From the NCBI RefSeq assembly GCF_002776525.5, contig NC_045436.1:9121294-9185293 (forward strand): a DNA stretch of 64,000 nt, in the 5' to 3' direction. This DNA is from Piliocolobus tephrosceles. Lineage: Eukaryota > Chordata > Mammalia > Primates > Cercopithecidae. This document shows positions 20,968 through 33,127 of the stretch, in pieces (position 1 is the first letter of the stretch; every line of letters begins with the position of its first letter). Made by a program: the position numbers and the translations under genes. The notes under the pieces were generated by a model, which did no database searches, was not told the DNA's origin, and worked only from the letters and a program-made list of their open reading frames with translations.

Positions 20968-23900
20968 TGTTTTAATTAAGACAAAAAAAGTGATCTAATA
21001 TTACCTGTTGGCTATTGTTTAAAGTATTGGTTCTCCATCAATGCATTTACTGTTTTATATCCATTTATACAACAACAAAACCCAGAAAGTTACATTTGTT
21101 ATTATAGGAAAAATATTTTTCGATGACTTCAAATTATCAAAAATACTTTCAATGCTTATAGGGCATTGAAAATCCTCACCACCTTGAGAACATCTTCTTT
21201 AGGAGACATCTGAGCAAGTTGCAAGTACAGATATATTTCATAGAACACGGAGGTAAATATAGATTTGTATATTATGGACAGAAATCAGTTTTAAAAATTC
21301 AGCTATACTAGGAATGTAAGTGGTATTGCCATTCATTTTCCATATAGGACCACGTGTAGTTTTTCCCTGTTATTGTAAACCCTATCTGTTATTGTTCGAG
21401 GTGTAGCATCAGTAAGACAGGCTAAGCACAATTGTTTTTAAATCCTGAAGTATTTGTTCTGCCAACATTCCTAATTATTCACACTGTATTCAAGTTATCA
21501 ACGTCAAAAAAGATTGTGAAGTTTTTTACCTGGTCATATTTCTAGGTCAAATGATTCACCCTTATGTCCAGAAATTTGCAGAAGTCAGTAGGCATTTTAT
21601 TTTTCTCATATGAAACTGGTATGTTGAGAAGGAAACAATGAAATGTCATGCACACCAGAGGGACTGATCCTGAAATCTGTGGTTAATGTAGCTTCTTCCA
21701 AGGCCTTCTACTTGTCTTCACAGCTCTCCGAATGCCTTTACCCTCTTTCTGATCATCCTCACTCAGGCAAGCTCTCCCTCTTTCCTTTTCCTTTCTGTTC
21801 TGGTGTGTTGAGGCCAGAATAGTAGTCACTCCACCTGTACCCTGATGTTAGCAAAAGGTTCTGTTGGGACCGGCAGTTCTCTCCACACTTTGAGTGAATT
21901 TAAAGGTTGTGCATCTTCAATAGCCGCTGGCTGCCTTGTCTCGCTAGTTCCCAAAGCCTTTCAACAATGAATCAACAAGGGGTGGCAGGAAAAGCCTGGA
22001 CCCAACAAAAAATAGCCTGTGCTGGATTAAGTGGTGGTGGTTGTGGGGAGGGGGACGGGAGGGCCCTGTTGGAGAAGGAACAATGCTGAGTTCACACAAG
22101 GGCTCCTGGACAAGACATATCTGCCGGTGATACACGGTCCGCAAGCCTGGGACAAAGAATTGCTGAGTCAGAACATATCTTCATCATCTCTCTTTTTACT
22201 ACCATAATAGCAATTTACCATCATCTAGTTCTTTTGTGGCATCGGCATATTCAAGGTCTCACAGCCACTATATTTCACATGACTTCCCTCAGCTCTGTCA
22301 TTTTGCCTTTTGTAAGATAAAAGTTGGTTTCAAGTTCATTATGCTAACCACTGTAGATCTTGGGCATATCTTCTCCGTCCTTGATTTAAACTATCCTTAG
22401 AAAAGCCTCATATATCTGATTTATGTCTTTATATTACTAATAAATAAGTTAAATAAAGCTAGAATCACTGCCATTTTTTGCACCCACCATTGGGCAATTT
22501 TTATGCAATTGAAATACTGCTTATTTCTACCTCACTGGCAGAGCACTTCATGACTCGGGTCTAAGGAAAGTACCTAAGGTATTAAAATCCAGAAAAATCA
22601 CATCAAGGGCCGCAAAAATAAAATCTTTTCTAATACAGCTTGAAAATGGCAAAGAAATATAGAGTTTGAAGGTAGCCTTAGTTCTGTCTCTTGACAAATT
22701 TTGGTAAGCTCACTGTTACACCACGGAGAGAATTTTTCCCGAGCAGCTCTGCTGTCTCTGTCTCTAAATCATTCCATATGTCAAGATAAGCTTATCTATA
22801 CATCACAAAACCACTCTGAAATATAGCTTACTCAGGGGAAAAAAGTGCTATCTTAACATATTATGTGATAATTAATCACACACAGTTCAGGAAGATACAG
22901 ATTCTTTTGCAAAACAGGAACAATAAAATAAAGGGGCTAAGATCCAATAATAAATTGGTACTCTGAAGGAGTTTAGAGTCTTTATTTTTCTGATGTTTCT
23001 TAATCTAGAAGCCTAGAAGATACTTTTGTAATCACTAAAGGAATTTTATTCTTCCTACCAGAGCTGTTTCTCCCGGCAAAACAATTAGGTGATTAAAGAG
23101 GTTTACACAGTGCATCACTGTGGTCTACTAAGGATTTGTACTTGACATTACCAGTAAATGAAATTCACAGGGGAAAATCTGACTCATAGGGGCTTTTATA
23201 TAAAGGCAAAACAATTAATCAATCAATGTGGAGGAGGGGGAAAGGGAGAGAGCTAGTTGTACCAGATGTTGAGTAGCAAATTATCCAGCTGAGATATATA
23301 TATATATCTCCAATGGTTGCTTGGTAAATACATATCCTATTGTCAAAAATAGAAAAAAGAAAAAAAAAAAAAGCTTTATTCTGCTTTCCACCAGCACTTC
23401 TAACCTCCTGGGGAATAGCAAGAGAAACAACCATTGCAGAAAAATATAAAACTTACCACTCCAAACTTTCCAGGACAAGGACATATATTTATCACAACTA
23501 TGGTTTGATTAATTCTTGATAGTCTCAAAATTGTGTGGACACTAACTCATTCTAGCTTTCCAAAAGTTATCTGTTCCTTCTTTATCATTAATAGCATGTT
23601 TTCCTTTTATGGAATGCAAAGAAAACATACTGGCTGAATGTGAACGTGGATCCACACTCCCAACCTGTAGTCTTCATCTTAATTCTTGCAGACATTGTTC
23701 CAAAGGATTTTATCAAACTCTTATATTATTGCTTGTATATATAATAATCATTTCCATCTTTTCTACTATAAAACCCTGGAAGGAGAGGAATATGTAAACA
23801 GCAGCAGAGTTCCTTTTAGATACTAGGCACTTGAGTGTGTTGAGAAAAAAACAATGGATGAATGGCCTGATGATGTTTAATTAAAAGAGCAAAAGTTGGC

Positions 23901-24289
23901 TTTTCAGTTATGCAAAGCAAGATTTCATTTAGCTGTCATCAATTGATTGAAATCTATCCCTTGATTCTTTATATCTTGCCTTATATCTAAAAGTTTCACT
24001 TGGTAAATGGTGGTCATTCAACATATACTTCCCACAGTATGCATTCTAAACTGTACACACCCCACTTGGATTTGTTTCTCAGCACAAACCTTATTTTCCA
24101 GTATACATCACTAATGTGCACAGTTAATTTCAACCTGCAACCTGGTGAAATGGTATCAGGCACGCCATATATTAATATGTTGAAAAGTAAAAAAGTGCTT
24201 AGTGCCTTAACTAGTTACCAGTTAAAGGAAGCTAGGAGCTGTTTAACAAATTAACTAAACTAACTTCCCGTGTCATACTGATTCCATGC
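20968..24289. other. 3.3 kb repeat-poor unique tract
   Basis: No SINE, LINE or LTR recognised. A somewhat GC-richer stretch lies at 21690-22150 and a short palindromic (TA) run at 23296-23307. Frames are 60-84 codons long and unremarkable. Confidence 0.45.
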
Positions 24290-24735
24290 CAGCTGCAGTA
24301 GAGTTAGGCGTGAGAAGTTATTGTTCTAAAAGCTGCCCTTGCAAGTTCCAGGACCATGGAGGATAGTACTGCAACTGCGGAAACTTCTTAGAGTAGAAGC
24401 AGGGCTCATGGGGTCCTGCATTGTCGGGATCCTCCCGCAGTGCTTCAGATCTCTTGGTCTGATCCGGGAACAAGAAACACGTGGGTCCAGCCAGGAGCAA
24501 CGAGCCATTCAAATGAGTCAGCTGGCGTGTGCAAGATCAGTGCTTGCATCTTTGAATTTTGCTCTGCCCACCTGCCTCCTGCAAAAGGCAGAGATCAGAG
24601 GCTCCGCAGGATCAGTGAAGAGCATCTCACACTGCGGGAAAGTCGGAGTCTCAGGGAGGGCCCGTGATGGGGTAGCCGTTGAAAAAAGACAGATGCTCCG
24701 GAGGAGGGAAAGCAGAAGTGTGAGGTGTTGACTCT
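24290..24735. other. GC-richer, CpG-containing block with long frames on both strands
   Basis: Roughly half G+C, with a dozen or more CpGs, against an AT-rich background. Plus has a 130-codon frame (24339-24731). Minus has a 64-75 codon frame with protein-like composition (PDQTKRSEALREDPDNAG). No family recognised; it could be an old retrocopy, an unrecognised LTR piece or a regulatory/exonic block. Confidence 0.3.
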
Positions 24736-24798
24736 CCTTTGTTGTTTAAAGAGGAATTTGGTAACGTAAACATAGTCTGGAAAGTTAATAAATTAACT

Positions 24799-24964
24799 TA
24801 TTATTATTATTTATTTTAGAGACAGAGTGTCCCCCTGTCACTCAGGCTGGAGTGCAGAGGCACGATCCTAGGTCGCTACAGACTCCATCTCCTGGGCTGA
24901 TGTGATCCTCCCATCTCAGCCTCCTGAGTAGCTGGGACTACAGGTGGGCCACAGTGCCTGGCTA

Positions 24965-24998
<34 letters not shown>

Positions 24999-25096
24999 GT
25001 CTCTCTATGTTGCCCAGACTGGTCTCAAACTGCTAGCCTCAAACGATCCTCCTGCCTCAGCTGTGATTACAAGTGTGAGCCACTGTCCTTTGCCTG
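24799..25096 (-). mobile_element. AluJ SINE antisense with internal (CA)n
   Basis: TTATTTTAGAGACAGAGTGTCCCCCTGTCACTCAGGCTGGAGTGCAG through to GTGAGCCACTGTCC. A (CA) array at 24966-24996 replaces the central linker. Confidence 0.92.
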
Positions 25097-25149
25097 ACCC
25101 TCTATTATTGAAAAAGTACCTTGGAGGGTCACCTGGTTGAATACTAAGT

Positions 25150-25345
25150 GACTGCATGGATTCAAACCCCAGCTCTGCTATGCTTGGGCTGTGTGGCCAA
25201 TCCAAGCCACCTCCCCACCCTACAGTTCCTTCATCTGCAAAATAGATATCATGATAGCCCCTGCCTCATAGAGCTGTTGTGACTATTAAGTCAAAGTTTC
25301 TAGATTACATGGAACAATTAGTATATTATCACCACTAACATCATT
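25150..25345 (+). mobile_element. MIR SINE, sense
   Basis: TGGATTCAAACCCCAGCTCTGCTATGC, GGGCTGTGTGGCC, CAGTTCCTTCATCTGCAAAATAGATATCATGATAGCCCCTGCCTCATAGAGCTGTTGTGA: a clear tRNA-derived head and core. Confidence 0.85.
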
Positions 25346-25679
25346 GTATAGGAGCAAATGTAAAAGGAAGTAAATGACAAAGATAAATTACAGAAGTAAA
25401 GCTTTACAGATAAATGAGCTTGAGGTGCAGCAAACATTTCCAGGCTCCTAACATGTTAGAAATCACTCAACAGTATTCACAGGGGTTTTACTAGAATGGC
25501 TTTTGGACCTTCATCAAGTGAAGGGACAATAATTCCTAACACTGCATTGCCCCTCCACTATAAAGTAGAAAGTGTTCATCTGAAAGGGCTGGAAGGAGAA
25601 GCTGGGGCTTTGTTTCAAAAAGGATTCTGTTATATAAAAGGTTGTATCAAAAAGAAACATACTATGCTCTTCTCTTTAA

Positions 25680-25920
25680 AGAGATTTTTAAATTATCAAA
25701 GATTTCAAGCATTTGTAAAGGTAGAAAGAATAGTAATGGACCCTGAACTCTGCACCTATCACCTAACAAGAATAATAATCACTCATGGCCAATCCTGTTT
25801 TCTTTCATTTATATCTATCCTTGTCTCTTTTCCAAAAAAATTACTTGCAGTATGCATTCCTAAATGAAAGGCTCTTAAAAATATAAACACATTACTACTA
25901 AAACACTTATAATTAATTAT
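25680..25920. mobile_element. Possible old L1M-like remnant
   Basis: 'TTTCAAGCATTTGTAAAGGTAGAAAGAATAGTAATGGACCCTGAACTCTGCACCTATCACC' resembles a common L1M-type 3' block. A 123-codon frame (25496-25867) runs through it and is probably not a gene. Confidence 0.35.
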
Positions 25921-26196
25921 TACTTTATACTAACAAATATGTGGATATTTAAAAATATATATGTACATATATATGTATTTTCCAATTGTAAGTTTTGTTT
26001 TTTAAATTTTATTTAATGTTTTTATTATTTCTTTTTGGTAATGGCTTACAACACACATAATGCACGTATGTGTGGGTAAACATACATACAAATATATATT
26101 TTTAACTTTATATGTTATATAAATGTACTAAGTAATTACACATTTATTAGTAGTAAAGGCACAAATAGTGTTTTACCAATACCGAACTGTGATCCT
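25921..26196. other. AT-rich unique sequence
   Basis: ATATATATGTACATATATATG-type stretches near 25955; nothing else recognised. Confidence 0.4.
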
Positions 26197-26450
26197 TTTT
26201 TTTTGGCTATTATTTTGGATTCATGGGTGCATGTGCCAGTTTGTTACGTGGGTATATTGGATGATGCTGAGGTTCGGGCTTCTGATGATCCTGTCACACA
26301 AACAGTTAACGTAGTATCCAATAGGTAGGTTTCCAACTCTTCCTACTCTCCCTCTCATCCCCCTCTAGAGTCCCCAGTGTCTACTGTTTCCATCTTTCTA
26401 TCCATGTGTACCTGAGGTTTAGTTGCCACTTATATGCGGTATTTGGTAAA
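26197..26450 (-). mobile_element. L1 LINE 3' end, antisense
   Basis: T run, GTGCATGTGCCAGTTTGTTACGTGGGTATATTGG, TCTCCCTCTCATCCCCCTCTAGAGTCCCCAGTGTCTACTGTTTCCATC, and TTATATGCGGTATTTGGT follow the antisense L1 3' UTR. About 250 bp, truncated. Confidence 0.85.
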
Positions 26451-26639
26451 ACTCTTTTTTAAATGGGAGAAATGGGTGGGGTGCCTTCTTACCCTCTGCT
26501 TGCCAACCCTTTACATTTTAGGTGCCAACTTATTTAGCTCCTGCTATTTTCGAATAAATTGAGGTTGTTAGTATATATCAATATAAAATATTAGACCTCC
26601 TTGGGAGGAACAGAGAGTGTGGGGCTAAAGGATGGAAGA

Positions 26640-26671
26640 TAAAAAACAAAAACAAAACAAACAAAACACCA
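26640..26671. repeat. AAAAC-type simple repeat
   Basis: AAAAAACAAAAACAAAACAAACAAAAC. Confidence 0.85.
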
Positions 26672-27084
26672 GCCTAGTTATGAAACAGAGAAAGCAAGGC
26701 AAAGGGAAGGAAGAAGTATAGGATTGTGGCAGAGATGGGACTGTGCACAGAGGTCAGGCAATGGACTGGCAGGGGTGTCACTGACCGATGACCTAAGCAA
26801 CTGAACCAAGTCTGGCTTCAAGGGAAATGACCAGTGTTTGGCTGGGAAACAACTCATAAGAATTTTCTGGGCAAGAAGACAGGTGTTGTTATTGTCATTT
26901 TGTGGAGAATATGACAAAAAGTAATGGTATGTCACCACCAAAGGTGAAATTATATGATTTTTTAATTAGAGGATTTCTGAGGGAATCAAATAGCATTGTA
27001 TTATACACAGAATGAAGATCAACAAGGTTATTGGTATGCATACCACATGCAAATGTGTATAAACATTTACACATATATAGAATT
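26672..27084. other. Unique sequence
   Basis: No element recognised. An 87-codon minus frame (26678-26941) is unremarkable. Confidence 0.4.
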
Positions 27085-27285
27085 AAACAGACTTGATTTC
27101 AAGTCCTTGCTTCCTTAATTCCTATATAATTGAGCAAGAGATTTTTCCCTCATTGAGTCCTAGTTTCCTCAACTAAAAAATGGGAATAGTAACAAGTCTA
27201 TAAGATTACTGTGAGACTTAGATGAGATAAAAACATTCTAAGTACTTAGTTCAGTGCCTGGGCCTGGTACTAATAAAAGTCATAT
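27085..27285 (+). mobile_element. MIR SINE, sense
   Basis: ACTTGATTTCAAGTCCTTGCTTCC, CATTGAGTCCTAGTTTCCTCAACTAAAAAATGGG, TTACTGTGAGACTTAGATGAGAT, TCAGTGCCTGGGCCTGGTA: an almost full-length MIR. Confidence 0.85.
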
Positions 27286-27830
27286 ACTTGTCACAAAGCA
27301 GCAACAATATCAGAAGCAGAGGTGGCCGTTGTAGTAGTATTATTAATATTTCTCTGCCTTCTAGCCAGCTTTTCTTTGCCTGGATACCATTTCAGAACAG
27401 AGAAATGCAGGGAGAGGGCAAGGAAATGGATAGTAGAAATAGCCAGTGATTCCAAGACGGTGACTGGGACCTGCGGCAACCGCTTAGAATGAGTAAAGGG
27501 ATGTGACAACTATGTGAGGATTGATCTTCTGTTGGTGCTTAATCTAATGTCTTCAGGGTAAAAAAGAAAAACTAAAATAATACTAAACAATTAAAAAAAA
27601 TAGATTTCCCACAAATTAGGTTTGGGGGTAAGTGAAGACAAATTACAGAAATAAATTTGGTTGAAATCAATCTTTGCTAAAAGTAGGCTTCGAAGATGAA
27701 TTGGAGAGGAAATGTCACAAGATGTGAATGGACAATTTGTTGAGCATACTTTCTAGAAAAACAGTAATTTAACTTCAGATAACTTCACTAAATAAAATAT
27801 TGTATTCCTTGAAACCGAAGTCTGTGAAAG

Positions 27831-27834
27831 ATAC

Positions 27835-27887
<53 letters not shown>
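27831..27887. repeat. (CATA)n-(TA)n microsatellite
   Basis: Four CATA units followed by about 20 TA units. Confidence 0.97.
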
Positions 27888-27888
<1 letters not shown>

Positions 27889-29404
27889 CACTTATGTAGT
27901 GATTTTGCTAAAACATAGGAAAGATGGGACAATGTGAGGTATTTCTCACATTGGGTGATTAGGATCACCTAATGCAGCCATTTTCTTTTTGCTGATAATA
28001 TTGTTCTCATTTAGAAAAAAGATTAATTTCAAAAGATCAGAAAAATGGTACTTGAAAAATGCATCATTTTGCAGGGGTTCCATTTACAACGGGTTAAACT
28101 TTGAGAGAGCACCATTGAAAAGAAAATATAACATGCCTTAATAGTTCATTAAAGCTCTGAGACTGGCTGAAAGGTCTAGTCATATTATAGTACTCATAAT
28201 ATCAAGAAGTGGAAGAGAAAAAATGCAAGGACCTTGAAAAACCTCGACTAAATTGAGAGTATCACTTTGGTGTCTCCTCCATGGAGATTACAATGCCTTT
28301 GCGTCTCTCCTTCTTTCTTTTTAATATATGGTTCAAGTTCTAAACAAAATGTAAAATGGCTGTTTTATCATGTTCTTAAAGGAAGGGAGATTAATTCTTT
28401 GGTGAAAACAGTTCAATATAATGCCCATAGACTAATATTAATTACCAATTTTAGGCAAAATGGCATGCCAAATTAATTACTGATGAACTATTTTAGTGGA
28501 AATATGCCAGGAATCAGATTGTTTGGGGGCAAAGTGGCTCTGTAATAAATATTTAACACACTGTGGGATATTCTGGTTGCCCTGGTCAGCCATTCATTTC
28601 CTTTGATCCCTGGAAACTAATTTTTGTTGCAGTCAACTGTAACTGATTGCAGATGGCTATTTTTTTTTTCTAAACCAGCCACTTAATGTACAGTTTCCCA
28701 TTTCTTCATTTGTTTTTCATCTGATTGTACCTCTAACACAGAAAGCAGTAAGACATAGTACCTGAGTTTGTTGGCAGGTGCAATCTGCTAATCATTTAAT
28801 GCTTTAGAATTGAATCTAATCTGCTTGATGCTTCTAACTATTTATTTAAAATAAGACATTTCTGTAGTGAAAAATCACTTAGAATCTAGTTTATAAGAAG
28901 TGAGACACTGTAAGGACACTTTCCCCATTAACAAGGATGTTGCTCCATTTAAGTAGAGTGTTTTATAAACCAATATCATGATTGTTTCTTTGAAGTCTTA
29001 TCTGATCTTAAAGTCTTCTCCTAAGTTTTCTTTTTCTACCCAAAAACCTGGGATTTCAGAATAGTAGTATGAGCTTGATAAATACTGAATCAGAGTTTAC
29101 CAGCATAATATATTAATTTTCAAAATATGCATCCCTAACATTTTTATTTTATAATGTCCCTTATGACTAGAATTTTTAAATAGCAGAAATTGTAGAGTAG
29201 CTTTTAAAACTGAATAGAAAATCACTGAGTGATTTTTTTCTTTTTACACAATACCATAGATTATAAAATTCAATCATATCATCTTCTTCTAAGCACAGAT
29301 TCAAATTAATTTTTAGACTCACCGACACTTTAAAGAATGCAGGAGAAATGTTGAATTCCTGTGCTAAATCCAAATGAACAAATGTTAAAATAATCTTTTT
29401 GACT
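27888..29404. other. 1.5 kb unique AT-rich tract
   Basis: No transposon or gene recognised. Frames up to 69 codons. Confidence 0.4.
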
Positions 29405-29615
29405 TGTATTGTCCAAAACTAGCCACTATCCACATGTGGCAACCCAATTAAATTTAAATGAGTTAAATGAAACTGAAAATTTTATTATTTGATTGCACAA
29501 GTCACATTTAAGTGCTCAGTAGCCGCAGGTCATACTAACTGGTGTATTAAACAGTACAGGACTATAGAGCATTTTTGTCATTGCAGGAAGTTCTAAGGAC
29601 ACACCTGTTCTAGAT
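29405..29615 (-). mobile_element. hAT-type nonautonomous DNA transposon (MER3/MER5-like)
   Basis: TATTGTCCAAAACTAGCCACTATCCACATGTGGC and the facing block AGTCACATTTAAGTGCTCAGTAGCCGCAGGTC then CATTGCAGGAAGTTCTAAGGACA match the 'tgtccaata..agccacatgtggcta' elements common in mammals. Exact family from memory only. Confidence 0.6.
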
Positions 29616-29679
29616 TTGCTTTTCTAACCTCTGGATTTTGGTATACATTAATCTAACAAATGTAACACGTAAAAAGAAA

Positions 29680-29740
29680 AGCTACCATTTTTTGAGGACC
29701 AATCTGCTAAGCACCATACTTGGTGTCTATAATAATGTAA
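29680..29740 (-). mobile_element. MIR fragment, antisense
   Basis: CTACCATTTTTTGAGGACCAATCTGCTAAGCACCATACTTGGTG, a degraded antisense MIR/L2 3' block. Confidence 0.5.
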
Positions 29741-30063
29741 AGTCAACGTTATGACCAATTAGACAATTTGTTTAAAAACTGATACAGAGCAAAAGATGAT
29801 CTCATTTTGAGAATTACAAATACTTAATTTAACAACCTTTAAAAAGAACTTATTGAAAAAAATACTTTTCAGTATCAAAATAATCATGTTAAACCTAGCC
29901 AACTATAAACATGCTATGATAATCTCTTATCTATATATGTATATTCAATCTAAATGCTAATAAAATATTCCCAACCCACAGCTAGGGGAAGAAAAAAGAA
30001 AACTAGATTGAGTTAATAGTAAAATAAGATGAAGTGACTAAAATACTCTTCAGGAATCCATTA

Positions 30064-30065
30064 AA

Positions 30066-30102
<37 letters not shown>

Positions 30103-30155
30103 TATATATACACATATATATATACATATATATATATACACACATATATATATAT
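30064..30155. repeat. (TA)n/(CA)n compound microsatellite
   Basis: About 90 bp of alternating TA and CA runs abutting the tail of the next Alu. Confidence 0.97.
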
Positions 30156-30168
30156 GATGTGATTAGAT

Positions 30169-30453
30169 TTTTTTTTTTCCAGACATATTCTTGCTCTATC
30201 ACCAAGGCTAGAGTGCAGTGGGGTGATCTTGGCTCAATGCAACCTCTGCCTCCCGGATTCAAGCAATTCTCCTGTCTCAGTCACCCAAGTAGCCAGGATT
30301 ACAGGCACCCGCTACCAGGCCCAGCTAATTTTTGTATTTTTAGTAGAGATGGGGTTTCACCATGTTGGCCAGGCTGGTCTTGAGCTCCTGACCTCAGGTG
30401 ATCCGCCTGCCTGGGCCTCCCAAAGTGCTGGGGTTACAGGCATGAGCCAGTGT
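30169..30453 (-). mobile_element. AluS SINE, antisense
   Basis: Short poly-T, CACCAAGGCTAGAGTGCAGTGGGGTGATCTTGGCTC to GTTACAGGCATGAGCCAGTG. Flanking TAGATTTTT on both sides (about 30163 and 30454) may be the target duplication. Confidence 0.95.
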
Positions 30454-31140
30454 AGATTTTTATCCACTGTGCATCAATTTGTGTTTTCACAAACCCACTT
30501 AGACCTAGTTTTTCTGTACATAAGAATAAGAATTGGTTGCATTAAGTGTTTTCTTTCATATATATTTACATCTTGTCTCTACATACCTCCTCATAAACAA
30601 TAAACAACACATTAAATAAATTTTCAAGGCAACATTGTAAATGACACTAATTATCTTAGATACTTCATTTCTGGAATGTTATATTTCATATCTCACAGTA
30701 TTTTTTAAAACTTAATTATGTTCAGTTTATAAGAATTTATTTACTGCATAAGAATGTTTAACATGCTTAATTGATTCGGGCCTCTATATCTGTGCAAGCC
30801 CTCACTGTATGAATTTACAGTGAGGAATCGTACCTCGGGGAGGTATGCAGTACAAAATTGGCACAGCTGCACACCTCTGCTCAGTCTTTGAAAGCACACA
30901 ATGTGTTCCTTTGACTTTATTTCATGAATGTTTCTGACGATTATGTAGTATGTCCTGTACCAAATGACAAGAACAAAACATGTTCACCAATGACAGAATA
31001 CTAGCATTTGGACTTGGAACTAAAAGGCATTGGCAGGTGCACTTCCATGACTGGAATCTCCCTGTACTTCACTGAATATTCTGGAATACCTAAAAACAAC
31101 CCTAATTATTTATTTGTCAATTTAACCATTTAAAAATATA
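30454..31140. other. Unique sequence
   Basis: No element recognised. Contains a short inverted repeat, CCTCACTGTATGAATTTACAGTGAGG, at 30799-30824. Confidence 0.45.
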
Positions 31141-31363
31141 TGTTAGCCAGGATGGTCTCAATCTCCTGACCTCGTGATCCGCAAACCCCGTCTCTACTAA
31201 AAAATACAAAAACTAGCCGGGCGAGGTGGCGGGCGCCTGTAGTCCCAGCTACTCGGGAGGCTGAGGCAGGAGAATGGCGTAAATCCGGGAGGCAGAGCTT
31301 GCAGTGAGCTGAGATCCGGCCACTGCACTCCAGCCCGGGCGACAGAGCAAGACTCCATCTCAA
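31141..31363 (+). mobile_element. Young AluY with inverted 5' segment
   Basis: Bases 31141-31182 read as antisense Alu (TGTTAGCCAGGATGGTCTC...GTGATCCGC). From 31183 the sequence switches to sense Alu (AAACCCCGTCTCTAC...) and runs to the tail. The head of the Alu is absent. Monkey-type variants (GGGCGAGGTGG, GATCCGGCCACTG) mark it as young. Confidence 0.93.
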
Positions 31364-31438
31364 AATATATATATATAATATAATATAATATATATGTGTG
31401 TGTGTGTGTGTGTGCGTGTGTGTGTGTGTGTGTGTGTG
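31364..31438. repeat. (TA)n-(TG)n microsatellite in Alu tail
   Basis: TATATATAATATAATATAATATATA followed by about 22 TG units with one CG interruption. Confidence 0.97.
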
Positions 31439-31869
31439 CCTATGATATCCGAGATCTTAGTCTAGGAATATAAAGAATAAAACAGTCCTTACCTGAAGGT
31501 TTTTAGATTAGAGAAACACAGAGGTACGGATGAAGTAATTAAAATATGTTTTTATAACTGCCACCAAATGGACAAGCACAAGCTATCATGGAGGTACAGT
31601 GGATAATTACCTAAACCATCCATGGGTATCAGTGAAAGCTTCTTAGGGGAATCTTACCTTAGAGAAATTTTAAAGTTTGAGCTGGAGTTAGCCAGGTAAA
31701 GCAGAACTAAAGAAAAGTACTCTAGATAGATATATAAGAATAGACACAGAAGGACAACCCAGGGGTGTTTTTCAAGGTTATTCTACAGACTACAATAAAT
31801 CACAGTAATTATTAATAATCGTCTCACTTACATGGCAAAAAGTCCTATTGTCTTATCAATATCCATTCT
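31439..31869. other. Unique sequence
   Basis: No element or gene recognised. Confidence 0.4.
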
Positions 31870-32360
31870 TTGCCTTTAAAAATGAAATCCCAGCATTTTA
31901 GCTGAGCAGTTGGCTGACCATCTAAAGACTGTATTTCTTAGTCTCCCTTGCAATTAGGCATGGGAATATAACTAATTGCCAGCCAGGGATACATGAGCAG
32001 AAGGAAATTTGTAATTTTCTTTTTTTATTTTTATTTTTTGAAATTTTCATAAAATCCAGCTCCCGGAAGAATGAATTTCTGATTTCTAAGCTCTGTCTTC
32101 AAAGGAAAGTGGAATGACTTCTATTCTATGGGCTATCTGAAATATAGATGGATGATAACTGGAGCAGCAATCTTCGAATTACAAGATTAAAATTGCATGT
32201 TGAGAATGACTGAGCCACAGCATAGGAGAGCCTGGGTCCTTGATACCACAGAGCCACCCTAGCAGTACCAGATTGCTTAAACTTGGAAAATTATGGGAGG
32301 GAATAAATAAATTTGCAACTTGCTTATGTCACTATTATTTTCAGACCTTTGCTACAGCTA
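31870..32360 (+). mobile_element. Old MLT1-like (ERVL-MaLR) LTR, tentative
   Basis: 'TAAAGACTGTATTTCTTAGTCTCCCTTGCAATTAGGCATGGGAATAT', 'GAGAGCCTGGGTCCTTGATACCACAGAGCCACCCTAGCAGTACCAG', and a terminal 'AATAAATAAATTTGCAACTTGCTTATGTCACTATTATTTTCAG' give the order of a very common old LTR. Family name uncertain. Confidence 0.45.
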
Positions 32361-33112
32361 TCATCTTTGTTAAATGTTAAAAAAGTAACAATAATTTACT
32401 TTTATCTTTACATTATTCTTGTTATTTGACTAGAATTCCTGATGTACCGTGAGAAAAGAATCTCCATTGGCTGCCACAGTACTTTGCGATTTGTAAGGTG
32501 ACCCGAAATAAGTTTTTGGATCCTGATAAGTCTGTGTTAGCTATCTGATACACTTTTTGAACAAAGATTTATGTCCATAGATTCTTGGGCATAAAAGAGT
32601 TAATTTCATAGATCTTTTAAAAATAAGTTGGCAGTGTAAATATATTTAGTGACTTAATCCGGCTATATCTTTTATTACTTATTTTTAACATATTTGCATG
32701 TATTATCTTGAAATATACTATGGAGACATTTTCATAAAGGTACAATTTGATTCACTTTCTCTTTGTACACAATAATTAATATTCTGCTATTCTTTGAAAA
32801 TGAAAACAAAGTTACAGATAAAGCATACTGTAATACAACTAAAAATACTGTTTGCAAAGGAACCATGTATGGTATATTCTCAATTAGGAAGGCAATACAT
32901 TTTAATGTCATAAATGCCACATTTTATTGTTCCAGATACAGTTGTGTTTGATTTATTACTAATTTTGCCTGAAAAATTAAAAATCAAACTTTATGATTGC
33001 ACATGCAAAACTATGAACACTATATCATATCGAAATAACTCAGAATATGAAAAATTATAGTTCTTCATTATAAGCTGACATTTAACTAGTTGGTATACAA
33101 AAGACATCGGTA
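32361..33112. other. Unique AT-rich sequence
   Basis: Two opposing 62-codon frames near 32732-32951 are chance-like. Nothing else recognised. Confidence 0.4.
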
Positions 33113-33127
33113 AACTATCTGCTTTTA

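Noticed and set aside
24339..24731. 130-codon plus-strand frame as a gene
   Set aside because: No recognised domain, and equally open minus frames over the same GC-richer DNA; reported only as a block of interest.
25496..25867. 123-codon plus frame
   Set aside because: Its second half resembles an old L1M-type remnant; no domain seen.
27831..30155. Long (TA) arrays as possible origins or cruciform regulators
   Set aside because: Ordinary microsatellites; nothing else supports a function.
30799..30824. Inverted repeat CCTCACTGTA...TACAGTGAGG as a microRNA hairpin
   Set aside because: The stem is only about 10 bp with a 6-nt loop, too short for a pre-miRNA.
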